A DNA stretch of 64,000 bases from positions 5,394,001 to 5,458,000 of the forward strand of contig NC_019751.1 in NCBI RefSeq assembly GCF_000317435.1, read 5' to 3'. The position numbers were made by a program, and so were the translations under genes. Below, piece after piece: positions 43,742-53,237 of this stretch (position 1 is the first letter of the stretch; each line of letters opens with the position of its first letter). Source of the DNA: Calothrix sp. PCC 6303. GTDB taxonomy: Bacteria; Cyanobacteriota; Cyanobacteriia; Cyanobacteriales; Nostocaceae. The notes under the pieces were generated by a model. It saw only the letters and a program-made list of their open reading frames with translations. It searched no databases and had not been told where the DNA came from.

Positions 43742-45994
43742 CTATTGAACAAAATAAAAATATTCAAGTTGGTTTGCTAACATCACTTGATTAACTGCTT
43801 TCATCCATTCTTCTCGCATCTGTCTATCCTGTTCATTTTTACTAAAAATATCAGACCAGATTTTTCCACGAACTCCCCTTAAAAAGTTTCTCCATTCTTT
43901 CTGAATATCTTTTTGACGGATGACATTATCAATAAATTCTTCTACCATCGCATACACAGCTTCATTGGGTTCGCATAGCAGTTCTTCTAAAGCAGGTTTG
44001 ATAGTATTAATTGCTTTGTCATAGTCAATTTCCAAAGCCATTAAAATATCTTCAGCAGTTGTGTCTTTAGAAACGGCAAGGGTTTTATCTGGCTGTTCTA
44101 AAACTTGTCCAAATTGTCCTGTCATTGGACTAATATTAGTTAACCCATCTAAGTGTTGGCGAATACGAGGAAGAATTAAGCCACGATAGGATAACTGAAA
44201 GTTTGCTAAAATGTGGAATCCAGCTTTTAGTTTTGCTAAACGTTCGGGAATAATATTGCCTATTTCAGTAAAAAAATCTGAGCCTTTAGCTTGGCTTAAA
44301 GTAGCTAATTTACCTTGATTTTGCAAAACATCTACCACTTGATTTTTGGCGAATTCAACTACCCGTTTGAGGTTGTCATCTAAGGTTAAAAATCTATGGG
44401 CAATTAAGACTCTGAGTTCATCTTGATAGTCTGGATAAGCCCTAAATGCGCTACTAATCATGACGCGATTATTAATTTCTTGTAGGGCATTATCTGATGA
44501 GATAATACCTTTGTCTTGTTCACAACTTTCAATTGCGGCAATTACTCCTTCATATAATTCTTCATCAGGTACTTGTCTTTGATACCAAAGTTGTACTCTC
44601 AATTCCTGAAGTCCTAAAGCAATATCCTTCCACCAACCGCTCTCATTATTTCCAAAGAGTTCGCTGAAAAGTTCTTCGGTTTCTAGATAATCATCTTCTG
44701 AATCTTTTGGTAAAAGTGTTTTGGCTTTGCTCAAAGCAGCATGAACAGATTCATAAATGTTCTGTAATCGCTGTTGACAGGTACTGGAATATTTTTGATC
44801 AAGTGCATCAATATTATTAGTTAAGTAGTTTAAAATTGTATCTAATAGTTGGCTAGTGTCTTGGCTATTAGCGCAGTTAGTAATTAAAGATTTTTCGACT
44901 TGAATATATTTTTCGGCGATTGTCTCAAATAAATCCTGGCAATTTTTAAAATTATCCCCATTATTAGATTCAGAGTTAGTTTGATTAAGTACTAAAAATG
45001 ACCATAAATTAATGGGTAACTCAACTAAAGCTGAACGAGCAGCATCGTATAACTTAACATCCACATCTGCCCAATAATCTCCAGATGATTTAGGCATTCT
45101 GACAAATAAAACAAAATCAATATCTTTTCCTAATGCTTTGATTAGTTTATCTTCATCCCCAAGACCTGTATCACCTAATCCTGGCATGTCAACTAAGGCA
45201 ATTTTGCCAACATTAGAATTTGGAAATGTACATATAATTTTGACTTCTTTAACTGCTAAATAATTGAAGAAAATTCTTTTGCCATCGGTTGTATCTTGCG
45301 CTACATATTCCCGAATTTGATGTTTTTGAATTCTTCTAGGAGAAATTTCTCTTAAAAGATGACGATATTGGCTGAACTGAGAATGGTATCGCTTTAAATG
45401 TTCATACATAGCTCCCGGTTCTGCGTAACCAGGAATATCTTGAGGCAATGTTGGCAAGGGTTTATTTGCAAATTCTTCTACAGTCAGAGGTTTTGCACCC
45501 AAACGAAGTGTTTCATAGTAAGGGGTTATTACTTCATCTAAAAATGAACGCTCGGAATGAAACCACACCTCACCATAAGCATCCACATTAGGTTCATGAT
45601 AAATAGTACTACGAACTCCCGTACAATGCTGGCGATCGCCATCAGGAATTTCTGCTGTACTTAATCCTGTTAAGCTTTGTAAAAGACGGCTTTTTCCCTG
45701 TCTTGCACGTCCGATAACTCCAATATTGAGGGTATCGCGGGAAAAACGGTTTTTCAGCTTAATTAAGGCTGTTAGCTCAGATGCGATCGCTAATTGAATG
45801 GGATCAAAATTAATCCCCCTAAGCTTTCCAGTAATATCTGAATTACCAAGTTGAGTTGAAAGATAGTTACGACGCTCCTCAAGTTGGTGTAGAGCAGCAG
45901 AAAGTGTTTTTAAGTTCCCTTCTACCCCTTCAAGTTTATGTACTAGGGGTTTCCGCTTTTCAATAATGTTGGCGATGCGCGTCGTTATATCCAT
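43742..45994 (-). CDS. Dynamin-like GTPase
   Basis: A 750-residue large GTPase, first gene of the operon. An N-terminal coiled coil (1-50) precedes the G domain: G1 IGRARQGKSRLLQ (94-106), G2 region TGVRSTIYHE (T125/T130), G3 VDMPGLGDTGLGDED (268-282), and G4-like VLNQTNSE (about 348, NQxN instead of NKxD). The C-terminal 380 residues are helical, as in dynamin-type stalks, with no clear membrane segment. Bacterial dynamin-like proteins reshape or guard membranes, and some act in phage defence. The partner genes downstream and the absence of housekeeping neighbours suggest an accessory role here. Confidence 0.78.
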   Translation of the reverse strand: MDITTRIANIIEKRKPLVHKLEGVEGNLKTLSAALHQLEERRNYLSTQLGNSDITGKLRGINFDPIQLAIASELTALIKLKNRFSRDTLNIGVIGRARQGKSRLLQSLTGLSTAEIPDGDRQHCTGVRSTIYHEPNVDAYGEVWFHSERSFLDEVITPYYETLRLGAKPLTVEEFANKPLPTLPQDIPGYAEPGAMYEHLKRYHSQFSQYRHLLREISPRRIQKHQIREYVAQDTTDGKRIFFNYLAVKEVKIICTFPNSNVGKIALVDMPGLGDTGLGDEDKLIKALGKDIDFVLFVRMPKSSGDYWADVDVKLYDAARSALVELPINLWSFLVLNQTNSESNNGDNFKNCQDLFETIAEKYIQVEKSLITNCANSQDTSQLLDTILNYLTNNIDALDQKYSSTCQQRLQNIYESVHAALSKAKTLLPKDSEDDYLETEELFSELFGNNESGWWKDIALGLQELRVQLWYQRQVPDEELYEGVIAAIESCEQDKGIISSDNALQEINNRVMISSAFRAYPDYQDELRVLIAHRFLTLDDNLKRVVEFAKNQVVDVLQNQGKLATLSQAKGSDFFTEIGNIIPERLAKLKAGFHILANFQLSYRGLILPRIRQHLDGLTNISPMTGQFGQVLEQPDKTLAVSKDTTAEDILMALEIDYDKAINTIKPALEELLCEPNEAVYAMVEEFIDNVIRQKDIQKEWRNFLRGVRGKIWSDIFSKNEQDRQMREEWMKAVNQVMLANQLEYFYFVQ

Positions 45995-46283
45995 TGGATA
46001 GCATAGTTAAGGTAGCATTTAACCAATATATAACACTGAATTTATTAAAATTTCCTGTATAAAAACCTTTAGTTTTCATCATCTGTTTGTAATATATAGT
46101 CAAACGGATCAGGTATGCGATCGCATATTCAGTTCAAGGCTGGTTTTATAGTATTAATAACCTTGGTTTAAACTAATATTTGACAAATAAGCTAATTAAT
46201 GCATATATAACAGCTAAAAGTAATCAGCCGCGAAAATACGCTAAAATTCAAGCAGAGCAAGCCTCCCCATTCAACTAACATCC

Positions 46284-47030
46284 ATGCTGGAAACTCTGCA
46301 AACCCAACTTTATCAACTTGAACATTTTGCCGATAGAATTGTCGCTAGTCAGCTTACCCATCTAAGTTTTGTGAGTATCGGTGTGATATTCCTGGCTGGT
46401 TTGTTAACTAGTCTCACACCTTGTATGCTGTCGATGCTGCCCATCACCATTGGTTATATTGGTGGGTATGAAGCTAAAAGTCGTTGGCAAGCAGCAGCAC
46501 AATCAACTTGGTTTTCCCTGGGTTTAGCTACTACTTTGGCGGTTTTAGGTATTTTTGCCGCTGGTTTTGGGAAAGTATATGGACAGGTGGGAATCGGTTT
46601 ACCAATTATTGTGAGTGTTTTGGCGATTTTGATGGGGTTGAATTTGCTGGAAGCTTTACCCCTACAGTTACCATCATTTGGTGGTACTGATTGGATTTCC
46701 CCAAACTTACCTTCAGGTTTCCGTGCTTACTGTATTGGTTTAAGCTTTGGTTTAGTGGCTTCACCCTGTAGCACACCTGTTTTAGCGAGTTTGTTGGGAT
46801 GGGTAGCAACTCAAAAAGATTTGGTTTTGGGTGGAGTTTTGTTACTCAGCTACACCTTGGGTTATGTGGCACCGCTGATCTTAGCGGGGACATTTACTGC
46901 TTCAATAAAGAAGTTACTAGAATTGCGTCGCTGGTCAAGTTGGATTAACCCTGTGAGTGGGGTGATGTTGGTGGGATTTGGGCTATTTTCGCTACTTTCC
47001 CGGATTCCTTTGGAAAATTTGAAATTTTAA
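46284..47030 (+). CDS. ccdA: Cytochrome c biogenesis protein CcdA
   Basis: A 248-residue thylakoid/plasma-membrane protein with six hydrophobic segments that carries reducing power across the membrane to keep apocytochrome c and thioredoxin-like proteins reduced. The two redox cysteines are in SLTPCMLSMLPI and VASPCSTPVLASLL. It is followed 51 bp later by ccs1, its partner in the system II (Ccs) cytochrome c maturation pathway. The gene is divergent from the GTPase operon across a 289-bp gap that must hold both promoters. Confidence 0.92.
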   Translation: MLETLQTQLYQLEHFADRIVASQLTHLSFVSIGVIFLAGLLTSLTPCMLSMLPITIGYIGGYEAKSRWQAAAQSTWFSLGLATTLAVLGIFAAGFGKVYGQVGIGLPIIVSVLAILMGLNLLEALPLQLPSFGGTDWISPNLPSGFRAYCIGLSFGLVASPCSTPVLASLLGWVATQKDLVLGGVLLLSYTLGYVAPLILAGTFTASIKKLLELRRWSSWINPVSGVMLVGFGLFSLLSRIPLENLKF

Positions 47031-47081
47031 GCCGATTTTTTGGAAAACCCTGATTTAAATTAAAAATTAAAACTAGATTAA

Positions 47082-48500
47082 ATGACTATTGATAACTCCA
47101 CCGAAAAAGAATTAAACTGGCTTTCACTGATAACGCGATCGCTTAAACAAGATTTCCTCCCAGTTTTAACAGATCTACGCTTGGCAATCATTCTGCTATT
47201 AGTGATTGCAGTGTTCAGTATTAGTGGAACTGTAATTGAACAAGGACAATCAGCAGCTTTTTACCAGGCTAATTACCCGGAAAGTCCAGCTTTGTTTGGT
47301 TTTCTCACCTGGAAGGTAATTCAAATCATCGGTTTAAACGAAGTTTACCGAACTTGGTGGTTTTTAGCGCTACTAATATTATTTGGTACTAGTCTCACAG
47401 CTTGTACTTTCACTCGTCAGTTACCTGCACTCAAAGCTGCACAAAAGTGGAAATTCTACAATAAATCTCGACAGTTCCAAAAACTGGCACTCAGCGCAGA
47501 ATTTAATGAAGATAACCTGAGTCCAAATTCTTTACAAACTCTGAATCAAATCCTCCAAAAGCGGAGTTATAAAGTTTTCCAAGACGAAAACAACACCCTC
47601 TATGCCCGTAAAGGTATCATTGGTAAAATTGGTCCCATCATTGTCCACATCGGCATTGTTGTCACCTTGTTAGGTTCTATTTGGGGGGCAATGACTGGAT
47701 TTATGGCTCAAGAAATGGTTCCTAGTGGGGAAAGCTTCCAAGTTAAAAATATCATCGACGCTGGACCTTTTGCAGCCAAACAAGTTCCCCAAGATTGGTC
47801 GGTGAAAGTTAACCGCTTCTGGATCGATTACACTGCTACTGGGGGAATCGATCAGTTCTACTCTGATATGTCAGTGATAAATTCCCAAGGTCAAGAAGTT
47901 GATCGTCAAACCATTTTCGTCAATCAACCATTACGTTATCATGGTATTACCTTCTATCAAACTGATTGGGGAATTTCATCAGCAAATGTTCGTGTCAATA
48001 ATAGTCCCATTTTCCAGTTACCCATGGCACCTTTGGAAACCAACGGTAAAGGAAAACTTTGGGGAACTTGGATTCCTACCAAACCAGATTTAAGTGAAGG
48101 TGTATCTCTGCTGGCAAAGGATTTACAGGGAACAGTTTTTATTTATGATTCAAAGGGACAATTAGTTGATACCGTCCGTACAGGTATGTCAACCAAAGTT
48201 AACGGTGTTACTTTGAAAATTCTTGATGTAGTTGGAAGTACAGGTTTACAAATTAAATCAGACCCCGGTATACCCTTAGTTTATACTGGCTTTGCCTGTC
48301 TCATGGCTGGCTTAGTCATGAGTTATTTTTCTCATTCCCAAGTTTGGGCATTGCAGGCAAATAATCGGTTATATGTAGGTGGTAAAACCAATCGTGCCCA
48401 AGTTGCCTTTGAAAGGGAAATTTTAGAGGTGTTAGATTCGCTAAATGTTGCTAATCATGATAATCCAGGTGTTGCCGAATCATTACCTTCTAATATTTAG
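47082..48500 (+). CDS. ccs1: Cytochrome c biogenesis protein Ccs1/ResB
   Basis: A 472-residue ResB-like protein of the system II cytochrome c haem-attachment complex, working with CcsA. Three membrane segments lie near the N-terminus ([58 protein letters not shown]) with one near residue 405 ([22 protein letters not shown]). A large lumenal domain lies between them ([13 protein letters not shown]). It forms an operon with ccdA. A hairpin follows the stop. Confidence 0.92.
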   Translation: MTIDNSTEKELNWLSLITRSLKQDFLPVLTDLRLAIILLLVIAVFSISGTVIEQGQSAAFYQANYPESPALFGFLTWKVIQIIGLNEVYRTWWFLALLILFGTSLTACTFTRQLPALKAAQKWKFYNKSRQFQKLALSAEFNEDNLSPNSLQTLNQILQKRSYKVFQDENNTLYARKGIIGKIGPIIVHIGIVVTLLGSIWGAMTGFMAQEMVPSGESFQVKNIIDAGPFAAKQVPQDWSVKVNRFWIDYTATGGIDQFYSDMSVINSQGQEVDRQTIFVNQPLRYHGITFYQTDWGISSANVRVNNSPIFQLPMAPLETNGKGKLWGTWIPTKPDLSEGVSLLAKDLQGTVFIYDSKGQLVDTVRTGMSTKVNGVTLKILDVVGSTGLQIKSDPGIPLVYTGFACLMAGLVMSYFSHSQVWALQANNRLYVGGKTNRAQVAFEREILEVLDSLNVANHDNPGVAESLPSNI

Positions 48501-48512
48501 CTTGGGGTTTAT

Positions 48513-48532
48513 GGCATCTTTGTACAGATGCC
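48513..48532 (+). terminator. Hairpin after ccs1
   Basis: GGCATCT and AGATGCC form a 7-bp stem around TTGTAC, 13 bp after the stop; there is no long T-run, so it is a modest candidate. Confidence 0.45.
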
Positions 48533-48614
48533 TTGTACATTAACTGGAATCTTTGTGGGATTGAGATTACTTTAGCTAACAACTTCTTACATGTTCCATA
48601 CATAATATTACAAG

Positions 48615-49595
48615 TTAGGATTGCAACGCTAGCTGTTTTTCTTTTAGTTGGTACATAGAATCACTTTGAATATATTCAGCTATAGAATTAGCAATGTACT
48701 CAGCTAATTTTACTGGTACTGCATTGCCAATCATTTGTTCTAAATTGGTCTTAGATTGATTCTTATCATCAAAAATAAAATCTTCAGTAAATGTTTGAAT
48801 TCTACTTCTTTCAATAGTTGTCAGGGGACGTAGCTTTTCAGTCACTGGACAAAGATCACCTGAATGTAGCTTATATGTTTTTGGTATTGGTCTATTTACT
48901 CCCCTAATCGTTGGACTTGGTTCATCTATACTAAAAATTCCTCTTCTTTTATAACTTCTGGGATGCCTATAATAATATTGGACTCCTAAACTATCTCCGA
49001 AATAGTCTCTGATAGTCATTGGTGTTTGAGAAAGATTTTTAGTGATATATGGAAGCAATTCATCATCATCGCCATCTAACTTTCCAATACAAATATACCT
49101 TTTTCTATTTTGAGGAACACCACAAAGGCTAGCTTTAATTATAGTTTCTGTTAAACCATAGCTATTAGCTCTAAACATATTAACTATTTGAGAATATTTC
49201 TGAGTTTTTTTATATCCTTCAACATTTTCCATCAGAAACCACTTTGGACGATTTGATATGACTATTTCTGCAAAAGATATACTCAAATCTCCTCTACCTA
49301 AATCTTCATTCCTTTTGCCTGCACTGGAAAAGTCTTGACAAGGAGGTCCACCAATTATCATATCAAAATCGATATTTTGGAAAAGTTTATCATCACCTTT
49401 TAAATTACTTAAATCATAATTATATATGGGGTGAGAAAAGTTTTTTTTGTAAACTTCAATAGCTGGGTTCCAATTTTCAAAAGCTCCAACAATTTTAAAT
49501 CCTGCATTTTGAAACCCAAGTGATAAACCTCCGCACCCCGCAAAAAGATCAATAACTTTTAAGTTTGGTAATTTATGATTAATAGAAGATTGCAT
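48615..49595 (-). CDS. DNA (cytosine-5) methyltransferase of an RM system
   Basis: A 326-residue C5-methyltransferase. The SAM site is VIDLFAGCGGLSLGFQNAGF (motif I, 14-33). Motif IV is MIIGGPPCQDFSSAGKR with catalytic C86; motif VI is LMENVEGY (E123). Motif VIII is VPQNRKRYICIG, and IX-X are IGNAVPVKLAEYIANSI. It is coupled to the restriction endonuclease gene 14 bp upstream, so it protects the host's own sites. The target-recognition region (about 190-260) would define the sequence; the partner suggests a HindVP-like site. Confidence 0.93.
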   Translation of the reverse strand: MQSSINHKLPNLKVIDLFAGCGGLSLGFQNAGFKIVGAFENWNPAIEVYKKNFSHPIYNYDLSNLKGDDKLFQNIDFDMIIGGPPCQDFSSAGKRNEDLGRGDLSISFAEIVISNRPKWFLMENVEGYKKTQKYSQIVNMFRANSYGLTETIIKASLCGVPQNRKRYICIGKLDGDDDELLPYITKNLSQTPMTIRDYFGDSLGVQYYYRHPRSYKRRGIFSIDEPSPTIRGVNRPIPKTYKLHSGDLCPVTEKLRPLTTIERSRIQTFTEDFIFDDKNQSKTNLEQMIGNAVPVKLAEYIANSIAEYIQSDSMYQLKEKQLALQS

Positions 49596-49609
49596 AATTT
49601 GACTTAATA

Positions 49610-50719
49610 TTAAATATATTTCAATGACTCATCAAATATTTCTGGATTACTCAGAATAATTCCATCAAAACGTCTTTCAGGACTTAGATAGTTTTGTCCT
49701 CCACCAAGAATAATATTTTTTATTTCCTCTTTTTTTATTCTTGGATTTATTAATTGTGGAGATTTCATATATCCATAAGTACCTATTCCATTTATTGCAA
49801 AAGCTTTGTCATTTTTTGTGTTGTAAGTGTAATTGTCAATAATAAATTGATGATTAATTTTACCATTACTTGCAAAATCGTATAGCATTTTCGCAAGCCA
49901 GACTACACTTCTTGTAGATCTTGTGATAGTTTCCGCATTTTTAGCTGCCTTTTTTGCTACGTCAAAAAATAATCTTGTAAATGCGAAATCACTCCAAATA
50001 AACATATCTAAACAATTTGTAAATAATTTAGAGGTTTTTCCTACAGTTTTCCATACTGGTTGCATTACTAATGGCGACTGAATATCTAGATAATTTAAAA
50101 GTAAATTATCCATACTTACCACAATTTCAGATATTTTAGGGAGAACACTTCTAATACTAGTTAAATTATCTATTGTTTGAAATACCGGATCTAAGTATTC
50201 CAAAATAGTTTCTTTATTATGTTGGAGCTTATCTGCAATACTTAGGGCTAGGTAAACTATAGTATCGGGTCTGACAACAATTTCACAGCCATATCTATCA
50301 TCACTCAATCGATATGTAGAGTTATCTGGTAAAGCAGTTAGTTTAATCTCAAGACTTTTCAGACATGAGTCTTTGTTTGTTTTGATATCTTGAGTAACTA
50401 AATCTACTCTTGGGAGTTTTCCTATGACTATTTTTCTGTAGGGTAAATAATCGCTTTCAAATGCGAAGAATAATTTCTCTGATAGGGGAACTTCTCCAAA
50501 AAGCTCAGTTACAGTGATTTGCTCCTGAATAATATTAAGAGATGAATTTAACTTAAGATACACTGGCTGCACTTGGATACTATGCATGTAACAAGCAAGG
50601 GAAGCTGGAAAAGAGGAATTAAATTGATTTTTTCCCCAACTATCTTTTTGTAAAAAGTCTCTATTTGAGTTGGAGAGTCCAAATAGGGAAGGTTTTCTTT
50701 GATTTTCTTCGACGATCAT
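49610..50719 (-). CDS. Type II restriction endonuclease, HindVP-like
   Basis: A 369-residue protein resembling the HindVP family. The N-terminal PSLFGLSNSNRDFLQKDSWGKNQFNSSFPASL (10-41) is the segment I recognise. A PD-(D/E)xK-type centre is visible as PRVDLVTQD (D106) followed by LEIKLTALPD (E124, K126). HindVP itself cuts GRCGYC; the specificity here is only a prediction. The endonuclease gene precedes the methyltransferase gene on one strand with a 14-bp gap. The pair is AT-rich and set among housekeeping genes, consistent with horizontal gain. Confidence 0.72.
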   Translation of the reverse strand: MIVEENQRKPSLFGLSNSNRDFLQKDSWGKNQFNSSFPASLACYMHSIQVQPVYLKLNSSLNIIQEQITVTELFGEVPLSEKLFFAFESDYLPYRKIVIGKLPRVDLVTQDIKTNKDSCLKSLEIKLTALPDNSTYRLSDDRYGCEIVVRPDTIVYLALSIADKLQHNKETILEYLDPVFQTIDNLTSIRSVLPKISEIVVSMDNLLLNYLDIQSPLVMQPVWKTVGKTSKLFTNCLDMFIWSDFAFTRLFFDVAKKAAKNAETITRSTRSVVWLAKMLYDFASNGKINHQFIIDNYTYNTKNDKAFAINGIGTYGYMKSPQLINPRIKKEEIKNIILGGGQNYLSPERRFDGIILSNPEIFDESLKYI

Positions 50720-50935
50720 AACTGACGAAAAGAGTGTGAATTATCACCACATTATTATCATGTATCTGGAGGTAAGTCGCTAGGTTTACTTAAATATCAA
50801 CCATTGCCAGGATACTTAGTGGCTTTTATCACTTATGAAGTTTTCGTATGATCATCTTGTAGGTTGGGAAAATCTCTACTTCATAGCGGTTTCCCAACCT
50901 AGATTAATTACGAACTCTAAAGCTAGTATGAAAAA
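50720..50935. terminator. Spacer with terminator for queF
   Basis: AGGTTGGGAAA (50861-50871) and TTTCCCAACCT (50890-50900) form a perfect 11-bp stem. It is placed downstream of queF on the minus strand and upstream of the restriction operon. Confidence 0.65.
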
Positions 50936-51346
50936 TTATTTCACATGCTTGACTTCAACCACGGTATGCACATTCCCGCGTGGAGTAAAATCAGTCTTAA
51001 CAGTTGCTTCCAAAGGATCACAAGCTGCGACAAAATCATCTAGAATTTGGTTCGCTGTCTCCTCGTGAGAAATATAGCGATCGCGGTAACTGTTAATGTA
51101 TAGTTTTAGTGCCTTTAGTTCTACTACTTTCTCGTTGGGAATGTAAGATAAGTAAATGGTGGCAAAATCTGGATATCCAGAAAATGGACATTTACAGGTA
51201 AATTCCGGCAAAGTAATATCTACGTTGTACCTCCTACCAATTCGAGGATTTGGGAAAGTGATCAGTTTGCCTTCACTAATCTCACGTTCACCATATTTCA
51301 TTTCTGGAAATGATTGAGATGCAATTTCTGGTGAGGAACTACTCAT
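50936..51346 (-). CDS. queF: preQ0 reductase (7-cyano-7-deazaguanine reductase)
   Basis: A 136-residue type I QueF that reduces preQ0 to preQ1 with NADPH for queuosine in tRNA. The nucleophile C53 and acid D60 are in TCKCPFSGYPDFATI. The substrate segment is VVELKALKLYINSYRD followed by ISHEETANQILDD. The C-terminal DFTPRGNVHTVVEVKH is typical. Length is standard for the short, single-domain form. No preQ1 riboswitch is evident in the 39-bp gap before it. Confidence 0.94.
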   Translation of the reverse strand: MSSSSPEIASQSFPEMKYGEREISEGKLITFPNPRIGRRYNVDITLPEFTCKCPFSGYPDFATIYLSYIPNEKVVELKALKLYINSYRDRYISHEETANQILDDFVAACDPLEATVKTDFTPRGNVHTVVEVKHVK

Positions 51347-51385
51347 AAATTTGATGCTACTTAAATTCTGAACTTTGAATCTATC

Positions 51386-51796
51386 CTAAAACTCTTCCTC
51401 TTGCCAGTCAGGACAACTGGTTTCTTCCCAACCGGAAGGATGCATTCCACATACTAACAAGTTACCACCATATACTTGACCATGGTAGTGAAGGCAACCG
51501 ATACAAGCGGGGTTTTTCTCTGGGGTTGCTTCTACTCCGTAGGGGAAAGCCGGATCTAAACCAAAATCAGTGTTAGGAACATCATTAGCATCCCAATACC
51601 CATCTAAAAATGGTTCGGCAATATCTTGTAGGTATTGATCTACTTCGGTAGCAATTGTATTCTGAACTTGTTCGCCTAATTCTTCTGTTAATTCTAAGAA
51701 ATTATCTACTGCTTCTGTCATTCCTGTAAAGAAGCTTTCGACTTCATCAGCCAGTGTTTGAAATACTTCCCAAAAATCCTTTTGCCACTTATCCAT
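51386..51796 (-). CDS. Conserved cyanobacterial protein with Cys/His cluster
   Basis: A 136-residue protein from ATG 51796 (MDKWQKDFWEVFQTL). The first 80 residues are helical and acidic. The C-terminal part has PACIGCLHYHGQVYGGNLL, VCGMHPSGW and SCPDW: CxxC, HxH, C, H and C spaced like a metal or iron-sulfur site. The pattern is widely conserved in cyanobacteria without an assigned function. It lies 39 bp upstream of queF on the same strand and could be co-transcribed. Confidence 0.75.
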   Translation of the reverse strand: MDKWQKDFWEVFQTLADEVESFFTGMTEAVDNFLELTEELGEQVQNTIATEVDQYLQDIAEPFLDGYWDANDVPNTDFGLDPAFPYGVEATPEKNPACIGCLHYHGQVYGGNLLVCGMHPSGWEETSCPDWQEEEF

Positions 51797-51955
51797 AAAG
51801 TCGTCCCTAGCTGGCTTGTGACGGTGATGATAGCTTATAGTGCAAGCCGATACTTCTAATATTACGCTGTCAAACACCAATTTTTAGTTTAAACTAGGCG
51901 ACTGCATATATTTGTGAAATTATACTATTTGGGTAATAAAAATTAATAGATCTAA

Positions 51956-52342
51956 CTACTGGTCTTTTTGTAAACGCCGTAGTTCTTCTTGCATCCGTTT
52001 CACTTGGTCGCGCAAACCATCTACATCATCTGTAGGTGTGCTTTTAGTGCTGCTTGCTGGTTCATCCTCTTCAAGAATTTCTATCCGTCGGGGTTCTGAT
52101 GGTGATGAGTTCTTAGTTTCATTGATGGGTGGCTGTTGTTGCTGCGCCTGCTTCATCATTTCTTCCACTAAGCGGCGGGCTTCTTCGGTGGACATTTCGC
52201 CCCGCGCAACCATTTCATCAGCTAGTTTTTGCACTTGCGATCGCAACTCGGAAATTCTTCCTGTTGCCTTCTCGCCAGCATAGGAAGCTAAACCAACACC
52301 AAGATAAAAAGCTTTTTGAACGATGTCTCCAAAACCAGGCAT
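51956..52342 (-). CDS. Phasin-like helical protein
   Basis: A 128-residue protein. The N-terminal MPGFGDIVQKAFYLGVGLASYAGEKATG is amphipathic. The helix LRSQVQKLADEMVARGEM to STEEARRLVEEMMKQAQ follows, then a low-complexity linker and a C-terminal coiled coil (LRDQVKRMQEELRRLQKDQ). The first half resembles the phasin/PhaF-type family of small helical proteins. It probably oligomerises; function unproven. The SRP RNA gene lies just upstream on the same strand. Confidence 0.7.
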   Translation of the reverse strand: MPGFGDIVQKAFYLGVGLASYAGEKATGRISELRSQVQKLADEMVARGEMSTEEARRLVEEMMKQAQQQQPPINETKNSSPSEPRRIEILEEDEPASSTKSTPTDDVDGLRDQVKRMQEELRRLQKDQ

Positions 52343-52390
52343 TGTTTTTGCGTTTACGCGATCGCGTCAAGAAAAAAGTGAATTGTCAAG

Positions 52391-52487
52391 GTGACCGGAG
52401 TCTACGCCTACCACAAGCATCCCGTATTGCTGCTACCTTCCGGTTCTGACAAAGTTTGGGCGTTGAAGTCGCATAGATCCAGTCGTC
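52391..52487 (-). ncRNA. ffs: Signal recognition particle RNA (4.5S type)
   Basis: On the minus strand, TGTCAGAACCGGAAGGTAGC continuing AGCAAT is the universal SRP domain IV motif (TCAG-xx-CCGGAAGG-AGCAGC). It is flanked by pairing arms: CTGGATCTATGC at the 5' side and GCGTAGACTCCGG at the 3' side. The size of about 95 nt fits the short bacterial form that binds Ffh for membrane-protein targeting. Ends are approximate. Confidence 0.93.
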
Positions 52488-52536
52488 TACCACTATAGCA
52501 CTAAAATCACAAAACTGGGCAATGATATCCCGAATC

Positions 52537-52803
52537 TCATTCCTCAACTATTCGCCACTCATGGAGCTGATACTCCACACAGCCAGCTTGTACCAAAGGG
52601 TCAGATGCAACAATCGCTTCTGCTTCTATTATTGATGCAGCTTCAAAAATCATCATTCCCCCACCTCTTTCAGCCCAATACCCAGTTTTTGCATGATGTC
52701 CTTTAGCGATTAAATCCCGAACATAAGCTGTATGAGCGGGTACATACTGATCAAATATCGGCTTTTCAACTTTCCCCTGCTCAATTTTGACAAAGATAGG
52801 CAT
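52537..52803 (-). CDS. YciI-like protein
   Basis: An 88-residue YCII-family protein, with a ferredoxin-like dimeric fold and often a stand-alone enzyme of unknown substrate. The conserved histidine/aspartate region is YVPAHTAYVRDLIAKG, followed by GGGMMIFEAASIIEAEAIVASDP and the C-terminal EYQLHEWRIVEE. The ATG at 52803 (MPIFVKIEQG) matches the family start; the 21 upstream codons in frame do not. Confidence 0.88.
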   Translation of the reverse strand: MPIFVKIEQGKVEKPIFDQYVPAHTAYVRDLIAKGHHAKTGYWAERGGGMMIFEAASIIEAEAIVASDPLVQAGCVEYQLHEWRIVEE

Positions 52804-52988
52804 TATTTTCCCTTTTTTTTCAGAAGTCAGATGATATGAGTTTCTAATAACTTTCTCATTTCTCAAATATTTTGCTACTTAAAATTAAAGAAAGTATATT
52901 TTCAAGCTAAGTTATTTAGTTCTTGCGGAATAGTCCAAATCTGTCTTGAGGTATATAACAACAATATCAAAATCCCAAGGATAACATC

Positions 52989-53237
52989 ATGCAAGAATCT
53001 ACACATTCCTCCAAAAATTCTCAAACAATTGTAACCAGTGCGATGAAAAACTGGAAAACAACGGCAATTGGAATTACTCTTTCTTTTACTGGTTTTGTTG
53101 CGTTTACACCCGATACATTTGGGGGAGATAAAACTGCTTTTGTCCAGGTGTGTAAATATGTTACATCCGGTGGACTGGCTGTCCTGGGTATAACTGCGAA
53201 GGACTTTAATGTGACTGGTGGTGGTACTGATGAATAA
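52989..53237 (+). CDS. Small holin-like membrane protein, 82 aa
   Basis: An 82-residue protein, MQESTHSSKNSQTIVTSAM then KNWKTTAIGITLSFTGFVAFTPDTF. It has a hydrophobic stretch at about 24-40 and a second, weaker one at about 58-70 (VTSGGLAVLGITAKDFNVTGG). The MKNWKTT start and KDxNVTGG end recall small phage-type membrane (holin-like) proteins of cyanobacteria. Residues before MKNWKTT may be leader, with ATG at 53043 an alternative start. Isolated gene; function unknown. Confidence 0.55.
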   Translation: MQESTHSSKNSQTIVTSAMKNWKTTAIGITLSFTGFVAFTPDTFGGDKTAFVQVCKYVTSGGLAVLGITAKDFNVTGGGTDE

